From an uncultured Prevotella sp. (lineage in GTDB: Bacteria; Bacteroidota; Bacteroidia; Bacteroidales; Bacteroidaceae), in contig CAMOGP010000003.1 of the NCBI GenBank assembly GCA_946614175.1, forward strand, positions 1 through 33,813: DNA of 33,813 nt, read 5' to 3'. Below, piece after piece: positions 16,232 through 25,016 of this stretch. How positions within the stretch are numbered: the first letter of the stretch is position 1; every line of letters starts with the position of its first letter. The position numbers and the translations under genes are program-made. The notes beneath the pieces were generated by a model, which saw only the letters and a program-made list of their open reading frames with translations, searched no databases and was not told the DNA's origin.

Positions 16232-16726
16232 CTATTTCTGATGACTTTGTTGGCCGTGTCTTTGCTGTTGTGGCATATGCGGCCAATTGAACTGGGGCTT
16301 GTTGCGATTAAATCTTCTAAACACATGGCGATAGAATTTGTCCTCAGCTTTCAGTGCAGCATATACTTTTGATGCTGGTAATAAATCAAGAAAACGCTCG
16401 TGGTATGTTTTCTGAATGCGTTTCATCTCTAAATCGATATCATCACGTTCCTTGATAGCCTTCATGCAAGAAACCTCATCGTTGGGCATTATTGTTACCA
16501 ACTTGCGCTGGCGCTCATACAGCCCGCGTTGTTTGTTCTGCATTTCCCTGTATACAGGAAAGAATTTTGCAGCTTCTTGTGGTGATAATTTTGCCTCGTT
16601 GATGATGAAGAGATGCAGTTCAGCATCAAATTTCTCAGGCGAAAATTTTAACTCTTCCTGAGGCTCATTTGCATTGATCGTCAGGGTTGTGATAATCAGA
16701 ATTAAAAATATCAATCCTTTTTTCAT
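16232..16726 (-). CDS. Spy/CpxP-like periplasmic protein (sensor linked to ECF sigma factor)
   Basis: A 164-residue protein with a signal peptide (residues 1-19, ending INANE). The mature region is highly charged and helical: LHLFIINEAKLSPQEAAKF, YREMQNKQRGLYERQRKL, IQKTYHERFLDLLPASKV. The pattern resembles Spy/CpxP proteins, whose LTxxQ-like segments form a cradle that binds unfolded periplasmic proteins. The tail is rich in Gln, His and Asn (residues 140-164). It lies 15 bp after a membrane anti-sigma gene and two genes after an ECF sigma factor, so a link to envelope-stress signalling is likely. Chaperone or metal-sensor activity is inference. Confidence 0.7.
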   Translation of the reverse strand: MKKGLIFLILIITTLTINANEPQEELKFSPEKFDAELHLFIINEAKLSPQEAAKFFPVYREMQNKQRGLYERQRKLVTIMPNDEVSCMKAIKERDDIDLEMKRIQKTYHERFLDLLPASKVYAALKAEDKFYRHVFRRFNRNKPQFNWPHMPQQQRHGQQSHQK

Positions 16727-16741
16727 AGTATTTCTCTCTCC

Positions 16742-17101
16742 TTACATATCAGCCAATAGGCTAGCATAAATTTCATTGTTGTCGAACATGGCATAGTCAG
16801 TGGCTTCGTCAATATACGAGTCATTGTATTCTGTTGCATGTTGAGAGAAATTGCCTTTCATCGTCTCGTTTGTCTGCTTGTCCAGATTCTGGTAAATTAC
16901 CACACCAAAAACGGCTATGCAGACGCATGCAGCAGCATAGAGAAGCGGCCTAAGTCGCTTGATTAATGCGGGCTTCTGTTCCTTTTGTGCTGGTATCTTA
17001 TTCATGATATCGTCCGCCAACTGCTCAAAGTATCCTTCGGGCACTGTAAACGGGTTTTTATTACCCATTTTGTTTCTAATGTAATCCTCTTCGTAGTTCA
17101 T
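16742..17101 (-). CDS. Probable anti-sigma factor, single-pass membrane protein
   Basis: A 119-residue protein with a cytoplasmic N-terminus carrying NPFTVPEGYFEQL (residues 16-28), a segment seen in many Bacteroidota proteins encoded after ECF sigma factors. One membrane helix spans about 53-70 (LLYAAACVCIAVFGVVIY), followed by an acidic periplasmic tail. No HxxxCxxC zinc anti-sigma motif is present. It follows the sigma gene by 45 bp and precedes the Spy-like gene by 15 bp. The anti-sigma role rests on gene order and topology, not on a recognised catalytic or binding motif. Confidence 0.65.
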   Translation of the reverse strand: MNYEEDYIRNKMGNKNPFTVPEGYFEQLADDIMNKIPAQKEQKPALIKRLRPLLYAAACVCIAVFGVVIYQNLDKQTNETMKGNFSQHATEYNDSYIDEATDYAMFDNNEIYASLLADM

Positions 17102-17146
17102 AGTTTCGTGTCCTTTTTCTTTTTGACGTATAAAATTAATTATGGT

Positions 17147-17698
17147 TTAATCGAATTGTTTAAAAAACTCTGTGATTTTTTTGACGGCTATATGATAGGA
17201 GGCTTTTAAGGCTCCTTCTGATGTGCCGAGTGTCTTGCTGATGTCGCTGTATTTCATGTCATCGTAGTAGCGAAGCATAAATACTGTACGCTGAACTTCT
17301 GGGAGTGATGCGATAGCTTGTTGCAACTGTGCTTCTTTCTCGTCACCGTCAAAATATTCGTCAGCCATTAATTGGTTGACAATTCCTGTCTCTATATCAT
17401 CGGTACTTAGCGTCTGTCGATTCTTTTGCTTGCGCAGGAAATCGAGCGCCTCATTGATGGCTATTCGTGACAGCCACGTAATCAGTTTTGAATCACCGTG
17501 AAAACTATCAAGTGAACTCCATGCTTTAATGAATGCGTTCTGTAGCACGTCATTACTGTCTTCATGTGTGATGACAAGACGACGTACCTGCCAGTATAGC
17601 TGCTCGCTATATTGGCGCACCATTACTTCAAACCCCTTGCGTCGTGTGGCAGGGTCTTGAAGGAGCAACTTCAGTTGGTTGTCATCTGTTGTTGGCAT
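17147..17698 (-). CDS. ECF-type RNA polymerase sigma factor
   Basis: A 183-residue sigma-70 factor of the extracytoplasmic function class with only regions 2 and 4. Region 2 spans about residues 24-92 (HEDSNDVLQNAFIKAWSSL, ITWLSRIAINEALDFLRK), and region 4 about 125-178 (SLPEVQRTVFMLRYYDDM, YSDISKTLGTSEGALKASY). It begins 36 bp after the L,D-transpeptidase stop on the same strand, with no clear promoter between. Its order before an anti-sigma and a Spy-like gene suggests control by envelope state. Its own target promoters cannot be named from this window. Confidence 0.94.
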   Translation of the reverse strand: MPTTDDNQLKLLLQDPATRRKGFEVMVRQYSEQLYWQVRRLVITHEDSNDVLQNAFIKAWSSLDSFHGDSKLITWLSRIAINEALDFLRKQKNRQTLSTDDIETGIVNQLMADEYFDGDEKEAQLQQAIASLPEVQRTVFMLRYYDDMKYSDISKTLGTSEGALKASYHIAVKKITEFFKQFD

Positions 17699-17734
17699 TG
17701 TATCTGGTGTTCGTGCTTTAGTGATTAAGACGCC

Positions 17735-19318
17735 TTAGGGCATAAAAGGTTTAATTTGCCGAGCTATTTGTTTGTCATATTCATAGCGATCTGGCCATAT
17801 TTCCCATTTCCCCGTCTCCGGGTTGGGGTAGAGGGTATAGTAGTCAATAACTACTGGAATGTGGGGATTGACACTGATATAAGACATTTTAATACCTTTC
17901 AGTGGTTCCTCATCGTCTGCATGTTCGCGTTGATAGTTTTTTCCTTTATCGCTTTCAGGACTCATATCGATGTTCATCCGAATCTTGTCGAGTGTCCACT
18001 CCTGAGCGTCGGGCATCAGGTATTTCACTAGGTCGAATGGCCGTTGTATGCGTATACATCCATGAGAAAGCGTGCGTTTGTTATAGGTGAATGTATTCTT
18101 GTTGTTTGTGTCATGCAGATAGACGTCAAACTGGTTGTTAAAGCGAAAAATGATGCGCCCCAACGAGTTGCGTGGCCCACTATGTTGGGTCACGCGGTAT
18201 ACTCCACTGCGTAGTTGGGTGCTCGTGATTTTTTGGGGTGAAATAGTGTCACCGGAGCTTCTATGTACGATAAAGTAGTCGTTGCGTGCAAAGTAGGCCG
18301 AATCGCCAGCATGTGGACTTACCTCATCGCGCAGGATGCTGTTTGGGATATTCCATTCGGGATTCAGTTGTATCAGTCGTATCTTACTAGCTAGCAAGGG
18401 TGTTTTTGTATTCCATGCTCCACAGCAAATTCGCATGGAGAATATACTGTCAGGTCGAATAGCCCATAATTGTTGTGATGGGATGTTGACGAAGACATGA
18501 TTCTGCGTATGGTCAGTCTTTTGTATATGACGCCAGCGCAGACGTTCCATGTTGCAGAGTATCCGCAGTCGTCCGTCTGTCGTTGAATCCGTAGCTAAGC
18601 GTTCTTTTAACTGTTTATATATGGGATGCAGATTTTCCAGACCGGCTAGGTAAAGAGATGGATTCTCATCGTTAGCATGCGCTAATGCCTGTTTGGTGAA
18701 GTCCTTGTCAGGTTGCTCTATGTCAATATCATAAATGATGCGATATCCCCCTTCCTTACGCTTGTCGAGTCTGTTGAACACCTTATTGGGATTCATAAAT
18801 CCATAACGTTGTCCAAGGGCGTAACGCATATATGCTTTACTGAGGTGTAACTCCAATTCTGCCATTGTCTTCGTGACACTGGTATTCGTAGAGTCAAAGT
18901 CGAGTGTGCGGAAATGCTTTAACTCTTTCAGTATTTCTGTTGTATAAAAAGCTTTTGGTGTAAAACCTATCTTCTGGGCTTCATTCTCCAGAAAGTGGGC
19001 TGTCGTCTCTGCTTTTTGGATGAAATCTTCGTCCTTGCCGTCTAACCATACCCAGTTATTTCCTTCATGATAATAATCTCTGACTAACTTGTCTGCTTCT
19101 AGTGTGTCTGAATGACTAGAAATAAATAGCCCAAGACACTGTTGGGCATCTTGAGCGCTGTCTGCAAGTAGTTGCAGTCTAAGTTTTGCGGCCATGTCTT
19201 CCTGCGACATGAATATGTCGTTTTTGCAGGCCGTGATATTAAATAAAAGAGCGCAAGTTAAGAAACTTAACGCAATGTGATTTTTCGTACAGTTTTTCCT
19301 ACTTTCAGAATGTAGCAT
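17735..19318 (-). CDS. L,D-transpeptidase, YcbB/LdtD-like lipoprotein
   Basis: A 527-residue envelope enzyme. The N-terminus (HIALSFLTCALLFNITAC) gives a lipobox with Cys31, so it is probably a membrane-anchored lipoprotein. Residues 75-260 form the helical scaffold region of YcbB-type enzymes (WVWLDGKDEDF, EAQKIGFTPKAFY, GQRYGFMNP). Residues 275-435 are the YkuD catalytic domain with SHGCIRIQRP, catalytic Cys near 421. Such enzymes form 3-3 peptidoglycan cross-links. The start overlaps the preceding CTD gene by 52 bp; no later start keeps the signal peptide. Followed after 36 bp by the sigma factor. Substrate use is inferred from family. Confidence 0.9.
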   Translation of the reverse strand: MLHSESRKNCTKNHIALSFLTCALLFNITACKNDIFMSQEDMAAKLRLQLLADSAQDAQQCLGLFISSHSDTLEADKLVRDYYHEGNNWVWLDGKDEDFIQKAETTAHFLENEAQKIGFTPKAFYTTEILKELKHFRTLDFDSTNTSVTKTMAELELHLSKAYMRYALGQRYGFMNPNKVFNRLDKRKEGGYRIIYDIDIEQPDKDFTKQALAHANDENPSLYLAGLENLHPIYKQLKERLATDSTTDGRLRILCNMERLRWRHIQKTDHTQNHVFVNIPSQQLWAIRPDSIFSMRICCGAWNTKTPLLASKIRLIQLNPEWNIPNSILRDEVSPHAGDSAYFARNDYFIVHRSSGDTISPQKITSTQLRSGVYRVTQHSGPRNSLGRIIFRFNNQFDVYLHDTNNKNTFTYNKRTLSHGCIRIQRPFDLVKYLMPDAQEWTLDKIRMNIDMSPESDKGKNYQREHADDEEPLKGIKMSYISVNPHIPVVIDYYTLYPNPETGKWEIWPDRYEYDKQIARQIKPFMP

Positions 19319-19581
19319 CCTTTGGGCAGATTTAGTTCTACGCGTTGTGCAGGTCCTTCAATTTTGTATGATGCCACTGCTTTTCCTGTGAGAGAAACAA
19401 TCTCAAGCACCATACCATTTCCTCCTTGCACGGTGACGGCATTCTTATCTAGTTTTATTGTAGGCGTGGTTTCTTCTACTTGCTCTGCCACTCCCATCTC
19501 AGCAATCATTGTCATTGCCTGCGCAGGAATTGTGCATGCAAGTAATGCCGCTGTTGTGATTATGAGTAGTCTTTTTTGCAT
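19267..19581 (-). CDS. Small secreted protein consisting of a T9SS-like C-terminal domain
   Basis: A 104-residue protein with a signal peptide (residues 1-22, cut after IPAQA), a short linker, and a beta domain at about 42-104: VLEIVSLTGKAVASYKI, VELNLPKGCYILKVGKTVRKITLR. This fits the type A C-terminal sorting domain of the type IX secretion system (the 'G.Y.vkv' pattern), yet there is no passenger protein ahead of it. It has its own promoter and leads the ldt-sigma-anti-sigma-Spy run, overlapping ldt by 52 bp. It may be a secreted beta-sandwich peptide or a remnant of a larger protein. The CTD match is by eye. Confidence 0.7.
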   Translation of the reverse strand: MQKRLLIITTAALLACTIPAQAMTMIAEMGVAEQVEETTPTIKLDKNAVTVQGGNGMVLEIVSLTGKAVASYKIEGPAQRVELNLPKGCYILKVGKTVRKITLR

Positions 19582-19603
19582 AAGCGTAACATTTATTTGG
19601 GGG

Positions 19604-19635
19604 CAAAGATAAAAAAATATTTTGAACTTTCCAAA
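19604..19635 (-). promoter_or_regulatory. Promoter of the CTD-ldt-sigma operon
   Basis: Minus strand TTTG (19632-19635), a 20-bp spacer, then TATCTTTG (19604-19611), located 23 bp upstream of the CTD-protein ATG. This matches the housekeeping Bacteroidota pattern, so basal transcription need not depend on the ECF sigma factor. Confidence 0.65.
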
Positions 19636-19657
19636 TAATTCTTAGAAAAAAACGTTT

Positions 19658-20575
19658 TTATACGTCAAAGACCTTCATCTCGTCCGTCAGGTAGGTGCTT
19701 GGGAATACTTCTTGTGCTTCTTTTAATAGTATTGTCTCATCATTATAGCGTGCACTATAATGACCTAGTAATAGTTTTCCAACCTGTGCATCACGTGCCA
19801 CCATTGCTGCCTGTTGGGCCGTAGAGTGAAAATACTTTTCAGCACCATCTTTCTTGTCTTGGGCGTATGTACTTTCGTGATACAATGTGCTGACTCCTTT
19901 TACTATCTTATGTAGTTCGGGCATGTAACGCGTATCCGAGCAGTAGGCGTACGAACGTGGCGCATCTGCTGGAGTCACTAGTTTCTCGTGGGGGATAACG
20001 GTACCGTCTGGCAGTGTGTAACCCTGTCCGGCTTTGATGTTGTTAATCTGTGAGACGGGAATATCGTAGGTGTCAATCATCTCGCGTCGGATATGCGGGA
20101 GAGACGGCTTTTCACGAAACAGATAGCCGGCGCAAGGCATCCTGTGATTAAGGGGAATCGTTTCTACGGTGAGTGAACGGTCTTCATAGATCACTTGCTG
20201 CTTCTTGGTATCGACACCATGAAACTCCACCTTATACCCGATGTCATAGTTGAAGAACATGTTCAGTTGGGCTTCCAACATCGGTCTGAGCTCCTCTGGC
20301 GCATGGATATGTAGTGTTGCCATGCGTCCTAAAAGTCCAAAGGTGCTGATAATGCCAATAAGTCCAAAGCAATGATCGCCATGAAGGTGTGTGATAAATA
20401 TATGTCCTAATTTCTCAAATGATAAACCCGAGCGCCTCAGTTGTACCTGTGCCCCCTCTCCGCAATCTACCATGAAAAGTTTTCCTCTGCATTCTACGAC
20501 CTGCATGGACGACATATGTCGCAATGTTGGCAGGGCGCTTCCGCATCCTAATATATGTACACGAAACGGTTCCAT
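19658..20575 (-). CDS. rnz: Ribonuclease Z
   Basis: Zinc-dependent endonuclease that trims tRNA 3' ends. At 305 residues it is the short bacterial form. Metallo-beta-lactamase features are ILGCGSALPTLRH, FMVDCGEGAQVQLRR, the metal motif HLHGDH (residues 63-68), the exosite-region segment LHIHAPEE, AYCSDTRY, TLYHESTY and LLLGHYSARY. It starts 6 bp after the stop of the upstream lipoprotein gene, itself 12 bp after mazG, so the three form one transcript. Ends 76 bp before the CTD gene. Confidence 0.95.
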   Translation of the reverse strand: MEPFRVHILGCGSALPTLRHMSSMQVVECRGKLFMVDCGEGAQVQLRRSGLSFEKLGHIFITHLHGDHCFGLIGIISTFGLLGRMATLHIHAPEELRPMLEAQLNMFFNYDIGYKVEFHGVDTKKQQVIYEDRSLTVETIPLNHRMPCAGYLFREKPSLPHIRREMIDTYDIPVSQINNIKAGQGYTLPDGTVIPHEKLVTPADAPRSYAYCSDTRYMPELHKIVKGVSTLYHESTYAQDKKDGAEKYFHSTAQQAAMVARDAQVGKLLLGHYSARYNDETILLKEAQEVFPSTYLTDEMKVFDV

Positions 20576-20581
20576 TTATTT

Positions 20582-21262
20582 CTACATGTCAAATTCATCG
20601 TCGTAGCCTTCATCGAGTACTACGCCGTTAAGGTCTTCTTCTGTATATTCTTCACCTGCAGGATGTGTGTATTCATATGTCTCTTGGTCTTCGTCTGTTG
20701 ACCTGAGTGTCAATTCATTATCAGTCAGTTTAATGATATCATAAACCAGAATCTCCTCTGCATCGATGCCGTCCTCTCTGGTTATTGTGAATTGTAATTG
20801 GCCATTGAATATTCTCCACGATTTGTATACGATGGTGCTTTGGTCTATACTTTCAGCCACACCACCTCGCAGGATTCGTACGCCAGTCTCGTTACTGCCG
20901 TCCATGGGATTCGGCATCACCCAATCACCGTTGAGCATAGATTTATTAATCACAAGAATAGCCTGCGTTGTGTCAGAGTTGACTATCAGTGCCATCTCGT
21001 CTCCCACGGCATAGCCGCCTAGTATTTTTCCTTTCTCGTTGGCTCTTGCTGTGCTGACGGTAATGGTGTCACCACCGTCAGTAATAATCTGTAAGGTGTT
21101 CATGGCAGAGCCCTCTGCACAGAATCCATAAATAGCGGTGTCGCGTAAGAGATAGTCCACTTTTTCTTCTTCAGAAGCATTGCTGTTAGATGTCCCTTTC
21201 GGTCCGCAACTGATGCATAACACAATAGCAATAATTGCTGTTATGAATAAATTTTTTTTCAT
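20582..21262 (-). CDS. Acidic lipoprotein of unknown function
   Basis: A 226-residue predicted lipoprotein with lipobox CISC (Cys19). The linker GPKGTSNSNASEEEK is followed by a beta-rich region with alternating hydrophobics (LQIITDGGDTITVST, MALIVNSDTTQAILVI, LQFTITREDGI, IIKLTDNELTLRS), which recalls lipocalin-like lipoproteins of Bacteroidota. The last 25 residues are very acidic (EEYTEEDLNGVVLDEGYDD). It lies between mazG and rnz with gaps of 12 and 6 bp. No named family is certain; the operon position gives no clear functional clue. Confidence 0.75.
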   Translation of the reverse strand: MKKNLFITAIIAIVLCISCGPKGTSNSNASEEEKVDYLLRDTAIYGFCAEGSAMNTLQIITDGGDTITVSTARANEKGKILGGYAVGDEMALIVNSDTTQAILVINKSMLNGDWVMPNPMDGSNETGVRILRGGVAESIDQSTIVYKSWRIFNGQLQFTITREDGIDAEEILVYDIIKLTDNELTLRSTDEDQETYEYTHPAGEEYTEEDLNGVVLDEGYDDEFDM

Positions 21263-21274
21263 TGTTAGTCAGTT

Positions 21275-22126
21275 TTATTTTTCTTCTTTCTTTGCTTCAT
21301 TCCATAGTTTATCCATTTCTTCTAACGACATCTCTGTCAGAGGTTTACCAGCCTTTATACTGTGCTCCTCTATGTAGTTGAATCGATGGATAAATTTCCT
21401 GTTTGTACGTTCCAGTGCATCGTCAGGATTTAGCTTGTAGAGACGGGCTGCGTTGATGACAGAAAATAAGAAGTCACCCAGTTCGTTGGTCGATTTTTCC
21501 TTATCCTCTTTTGCCAACTCTTCCTCTAATTCTCTGAGTTCCTCGTGCACCTTGTTCCAAACATCCTCCTTCTGTTGCCAGTCGAAGCCCACGTTGCGTG
21601 CCTTGTCTTGAATACGATAAGCCTTGATGAGCGAGGGTAGGGCAGCTGGCACCCCGCTCAATACACTCTTGTTGCCGTCTTTCTCTTTCAGTTTAATCTG
21701 TTCCCAGTTCTGCAACACCTGTTCTGATGTCTTCGCATTGGCAAACTCGCGTTCCGAGTCATCCTCACCAAAGGGCAGAGGTTTTGGTTCAGGGGCACCC
21801 ACCTGCGAGGGGTGATAAATGTGTGGATGACGGAAGATAAGCTTGTCGGTCTCTGTGTTCAGTACGTCAGTGATATCGTAGAGGCCTTCCTCGCGTGCAA
21901 TCATTGCATAGAAACATGTGTGCATGAGTACATCGCCCAGTTCCTTCATCATATCGTGCGAGTCGCCACGCATGATGGCATCACATAGTTCAAAGGTTTC
22001 TTCAATCGTATTTGGTCGAAGACTTTCGTTTGTCTGTTTTTTGTCCCATGGGCATTTCTCCCTGAGTTGGTCCAGTACGTCAAGAAGACGTCCGAAGGCC
22101 TTCATTTGTTCTTCTCGTGTATGCAT
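21275..22126 (-). CDS. mazG: Nucleoside triphosphate pyrophosphohydrolase MazG
   Basis: Hydrolyses nucleoside triphosphates to monophosphates and pyrophosphate; it is thought to clean the nucleotide pool. The 283-residue protein has the two-domain form. The first MazG fold has LREKCPWDKKQTNESLRPNTIEET, FELCDAI and KELGDVLMHTCFYA. The second has RNVGFDWQQKEDVWNKVHEE, LRELEEEL and ELGDFLFSVINAARLY, each with the EExxE and ExxD metal-binding pattern. It is first in the mazG-lipoprotein-rnz unit and is divergent from valS. Confidence 0.94.
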   Translation of the reverse strand: MHTREEQMKAFGRLLDVLDQLREKCPWDKKQTNESLRPNTIEETFELCDAIMRGDSHDMMKELGDVLMHTCFYAMIAREEGLYDITDVLNTETDKLIFRHPHIYHPSQVGAPEPKPLPFGEDDSEREFANAKTSEQVLQNWEQIKLKEKDGNKSVLSGVPAALPSLIKAYRIQDKARNVGFDWQQKEDVWNKVHEELRELEEELAKEDKEKSTNELGDFLFSVINAARLYKLNPDDALERTNRKFIHRFNYIEEHSIKAGKPLTEMSLEEMDKLWNEAKKEEK

Positions 22127-22157
22127 ACCGTTTTTGTTATGAATTTATTTTATGATG

Positions 22158-22188
22158 CAAAGGTACGAAAAGTATTCCGAATGACAAA
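22158..22188 (-). promoter_or_regulatory. mazG operon promoter
   Basis: Minus strand TTTG (22185-22188), 19-bp spacer, TACCTTTG (22158-22165), 31 bp upstream of the mazG ATG. This is a very close match to the Bacteroidota consensus. Confidence 0.72.
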
Positions 22189-22234
22189 AGATATTTTTAA
22201 AATTAAACGGAGAAAAATCAGTCATTAAGTTTTC

Positions 22235-22264
22235 TTTGTTTCAATTTTTCTTTGTACCTTTGCA
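22235..22264 (+). promoter_or_regulatory. valS promoter
   Basis: TACCTTTG at 22255-22262, about 33 bp upstream of the valS ATG. The only nearby TTTG (22235-22238) is 16 bp upstream, shorter than usual, so the -33 box is uncertain. Bases 22241-22264 are identical to 7676-7699 before ileS. Confidence 0.65.
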
Positions 22265-22295
22265 GGCAAAATAGAGAAAGCATTTATAAATAGGT

Positions 22296-24998
22296 ATGGA
22301 AATAGCAAGTAAGTACGACCCAAAAGAGGTCGAAGGAAAATGGTATCAGTATTGGCTTGACAACAAATTGTTCAGTTCTAAACCAGATGGTCGTGAACCC
22401 TATACAGTTGTTATTCCGCCCCCCAATGTGACGGGTGTTCTTCATATGGGGCATATGCTGAATAACACGATTCAGGATATCTTGGTTCGCCGTGCCCGTA
22501 TGGAGGGTAAGAACGCTTGTTGGGTACCGGGTACCGACCACGCTTCTATTGCTACCGAGGCAAAGGTGGTAAAGAAGTTGGCCAGCGAAGGTATTAAGAA
22601 GCGTGACCTGACACGTGAACAATTTCTTGAACATGCATGGGATTGGACCCATGAGCATGGCGGCATCATTCTGAAGCAGTTGCGCCGTTTGGGCGCTAGT
22701 TGCGACTGGGACCGCACCGCCTTTACTATGGATGAAAAGCGTAGTGAAAGCGTTATCAAGGTTTTCGTTGATCTCTACAATAAGGGCCTGATTTATCGTG
22801 GTCTTCGTATGGTTAACTGGGATCCCAAGGCTTTGACAGCCCTGTCAACCGAGGAGGTTGTCTATAAGGAAGAACAGAGCCATCTGTTCCACCTGAAGTA
22901 TTATGTTGACGGTTTGACATCTCTTGACAATGAAGAGACCTTGAAGGCCGAAGGCAATGTTATCCATAAGGATGTTAAGGGCTACTACGCTGTTGTTGCC
23001 ACCACCCGTCCTGAGACTATCATGGGTGATACGGCTATGTGTATCAACCCCAAGGATCCCAAGAACCAGTGGCTCAAGGGGCGTAAGGTTATTGTGCCTT
23101 TGGTGAACCGTGTTATCCCTGTTATCGAGGACCGTTATGTGGACATCGAGTTCGGTACAGGTTGTCTGAAGGTGACACCTGCTCACGATACCAACGACTA
23201 TATGCTGGGTAAGACCCACAACCTTGAGACTATTGATATCTTCAATGCTGATGGTACTATTTCTAACCAGAGCACCCTCTATGTTGGCATGGACCGATTC
23301 GAGTGCCGTAAGCAGATTGCCAAGGACTTGCAGGAGGCTGGTCTGATGGAAAAAATCGAGGACTATGTCAATAAGGTTGGCTATTCTGAGCGTAACCCCG
23401 ATACCGCTATTGAGCCCCGTCTATCATTGCAGTGGTTCCTGAAGATGCAGCACTTTGCTGACATCGCACTGCCTCCTGTGATGAACGACGAACTGAAGTT
23501 CTATCCCGCTAAGTATAAGAATACCTATAAGAACTGGCTGGAGAATATTCAGGACTGGTGTATTTCTCGTCAGTTGTGGTGGGGACACCGTATTCCCGCT
23601 TATTATTACAATGATAACGACGACTATGTGGTAGCTGTTACCCGCGAGGAGGCTCTGAAGCTGGCTCAGCAGAAGGACGCTAACGTGACTGATGCCGACC
23701 TGCGTCAGGACGAGGACGCACTTGACACATGGTTCTCTTCTTGGCTGTGGCCTATCTCGTTGTTCGATGGTATCAACAATCCCGGCAACGAGGAAATCAA
23801 GTACTACTATCCCACCAGCGATTTGGTGACTGGTCCCGATATCATCTTCTTCTGGGTGGCTCGTATGATTATGGCCGGCGAAGAGTATATGGGTACTTTC
23901 CCCTTCAAGAATGTGTACTTCACCGGTATCGTCCGTGATAAACTGGGCCGAAAGATGTCTAAGTCGCTCGGTAACTCACCTGACCCCATCGACCTCATCG
24001 AGAAGTTTGGTGCCGACGGCGTGCGTATGGGTATGATGCTCTCTGCACCTGCAGGTAATGATATCCTCTTCGACGAGGCACTTTGCGAGCAGGGACGTAA
24101 CTTCAATAATAAGATTTGGAACGCCTTCCGTCTGGTTAAGGGTTGGCAGGTAGCTGACGGTTCTGCCTCAGCAACAAACAAGACTGCCGTTGCTTGGATG
24201 GAAGCTCGTATCAAGCAGGCCAACGAGGAGTTGAAGGACCACTTCTCCAAGTATCGTATCAATGATGCTCTGATGACTGTCTATAAACTCTTCTGGGACG
24301 AGTTCTCTCAGTGGTACCTTGAGATGGTGAAGCCCGCCTATAAGGATGGCGTGCAGCAGCCCATCGATTGCGAGACCTATGATGCCACCCTGCGTTTCTT
24401 CGAACTCTTGCTCAAGATGCTGCATCCCTTCATGCCTTTCATCACAGAGGAACTGTGGCAGGCGCTCTATGAGCGTAAGGAGGGTGAGAGCATCATGCGC
24501 GACAGCCTCGTGCTTGACGCTCCTACAGCAGAGGAACTGAAACTCATCGAGAATATTGAACTGGTGAAACAGGTTGTCTCTGGCGTTCGCACTGTTCGTA
24601 GTCAGAAGAACATTGCTCCTAAAGAGCAGCTTACACTCCAGACTATCGGTCAGAACCAGTTCGAGGTCTACAATGACGTCATCATGAAGATGGGCAACCT
24701 CTCTTCAATCGACGTGGTAGAGGCGAAAGACCCCTCAGCTTCTGCCTTCATGGTAGGAACTGATGAGTTTGCCGTTCCTCTGGGCGACCTTATCGACGTG
24801 GCTGCAGAGATTCAAAAAATGGAAGCACAACTCAAACACCTTGAAGGATTCAAGGCTGGCGTTGAGAAGAAGCTCTCTAACGAGCGTTTCGTTCAGAATG
24901 CGCCTGAGGCCGTGGTGGCTCTGGAGCGCAAGAAGTTGGCAGACTCAGAAGAGAAGATTGCCGCTCTGAAGGAATCAATTAATGCACTTAAGAAATAA
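22296..24998 (+). CDS. valS: Valyl-tRNA synthetase
   Basis: Class I synthetase that charges tRNA-Val and edits threonine. It has 900 residues. The first signature is HMGHM (residues 50-54, in [15 protein letters not shown]). The editing domain contains [17 protein letters not shown] and [14 protein letters not shown]. The second signature is KMSKS near residue 553 ([19 protein letters not shown]). The anticodon-binding domain follows, and the protein ends in the ValS-specific coiled-coil arm (residues 830-900, [20 protein letters not shown]). The AspT-like transporter gene begins 18 bp later on the same strand. Confidence 0.97.
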   Translation: MEIASKYDPKEVEGKWYQYWLDNKLFSSKPDGREPYTVVIPPPNVTGVLHMGHMLNNTIQDILVRRARMEGKNACWVPGTDHASIATEAKVVKKLASEGIKKRDLTREQFLEHAWDWTHEHGGIILKQLRRLGASCDWDRTAFTMDEKRSESVIKVFVDLYNKGLIYRGLRMVNWDPKALTALSTEEVVYKEEQSHLFHLKYYVDGLTSLDNEETLKAEGNVIHKDVKGYYAVVATTRPETIMGDTAMCINPKDPKNQWLKGRKVIVPLVNRVIPVIEDRYVDIEFGTGCLKVTPAHDTNDYMLGKTHNLETIDIFNADGTISNQSTLYVGMDRFECRKQIAKDLQEAGLMEKIEDYVNKVGYSERNPDTAIEPRLSLQWFLKMQHFADIALPPVMNDELKFYPAKYKNTYKNWLENIQDWCISRQLWWGHRIPAYYYNDNDDYVVAVTREEALKLAQQKDANVTDADLRQDEDALDTWFSSWLWPISLFDGINNPGNEEIKYYYPTSDLVTGPDIIFFWVARMIMAGEEYMGTFPFKNVYFTGIVRDKLGRKMSKSLGNSPDPIDLIEKFGADGVRMGMMLSAPAGNDILFDEALCEQGRNFNNKIWNAFRLVKGWQVADGSASATNKTAVAWMEARIKQANEELKDHFSKYRINDALMTVYKLFWDEFSQWYLEMVKPAYKDGVQQPIDCETYDATLRFFELLLKMLHPFMPFITEELWQALYERKEGESIMRDSLVLDAPTAEELKLIENIELVKQVVSGVRTVRSQKNIAPKEQLTLQTIGQNQFEVYNDVIMKMGNLSSIDVVEAKDPSASAFMVGTDEFAVPLGDLIDVAAEIQKMEAQLKHLEGFKAGVEKKLSNERFVQNAPEAVVALERKKLADSEEKIAALKESINALKK

Positions 24999-25016
24999 TA
25001 TTTATCAGGATAATTT

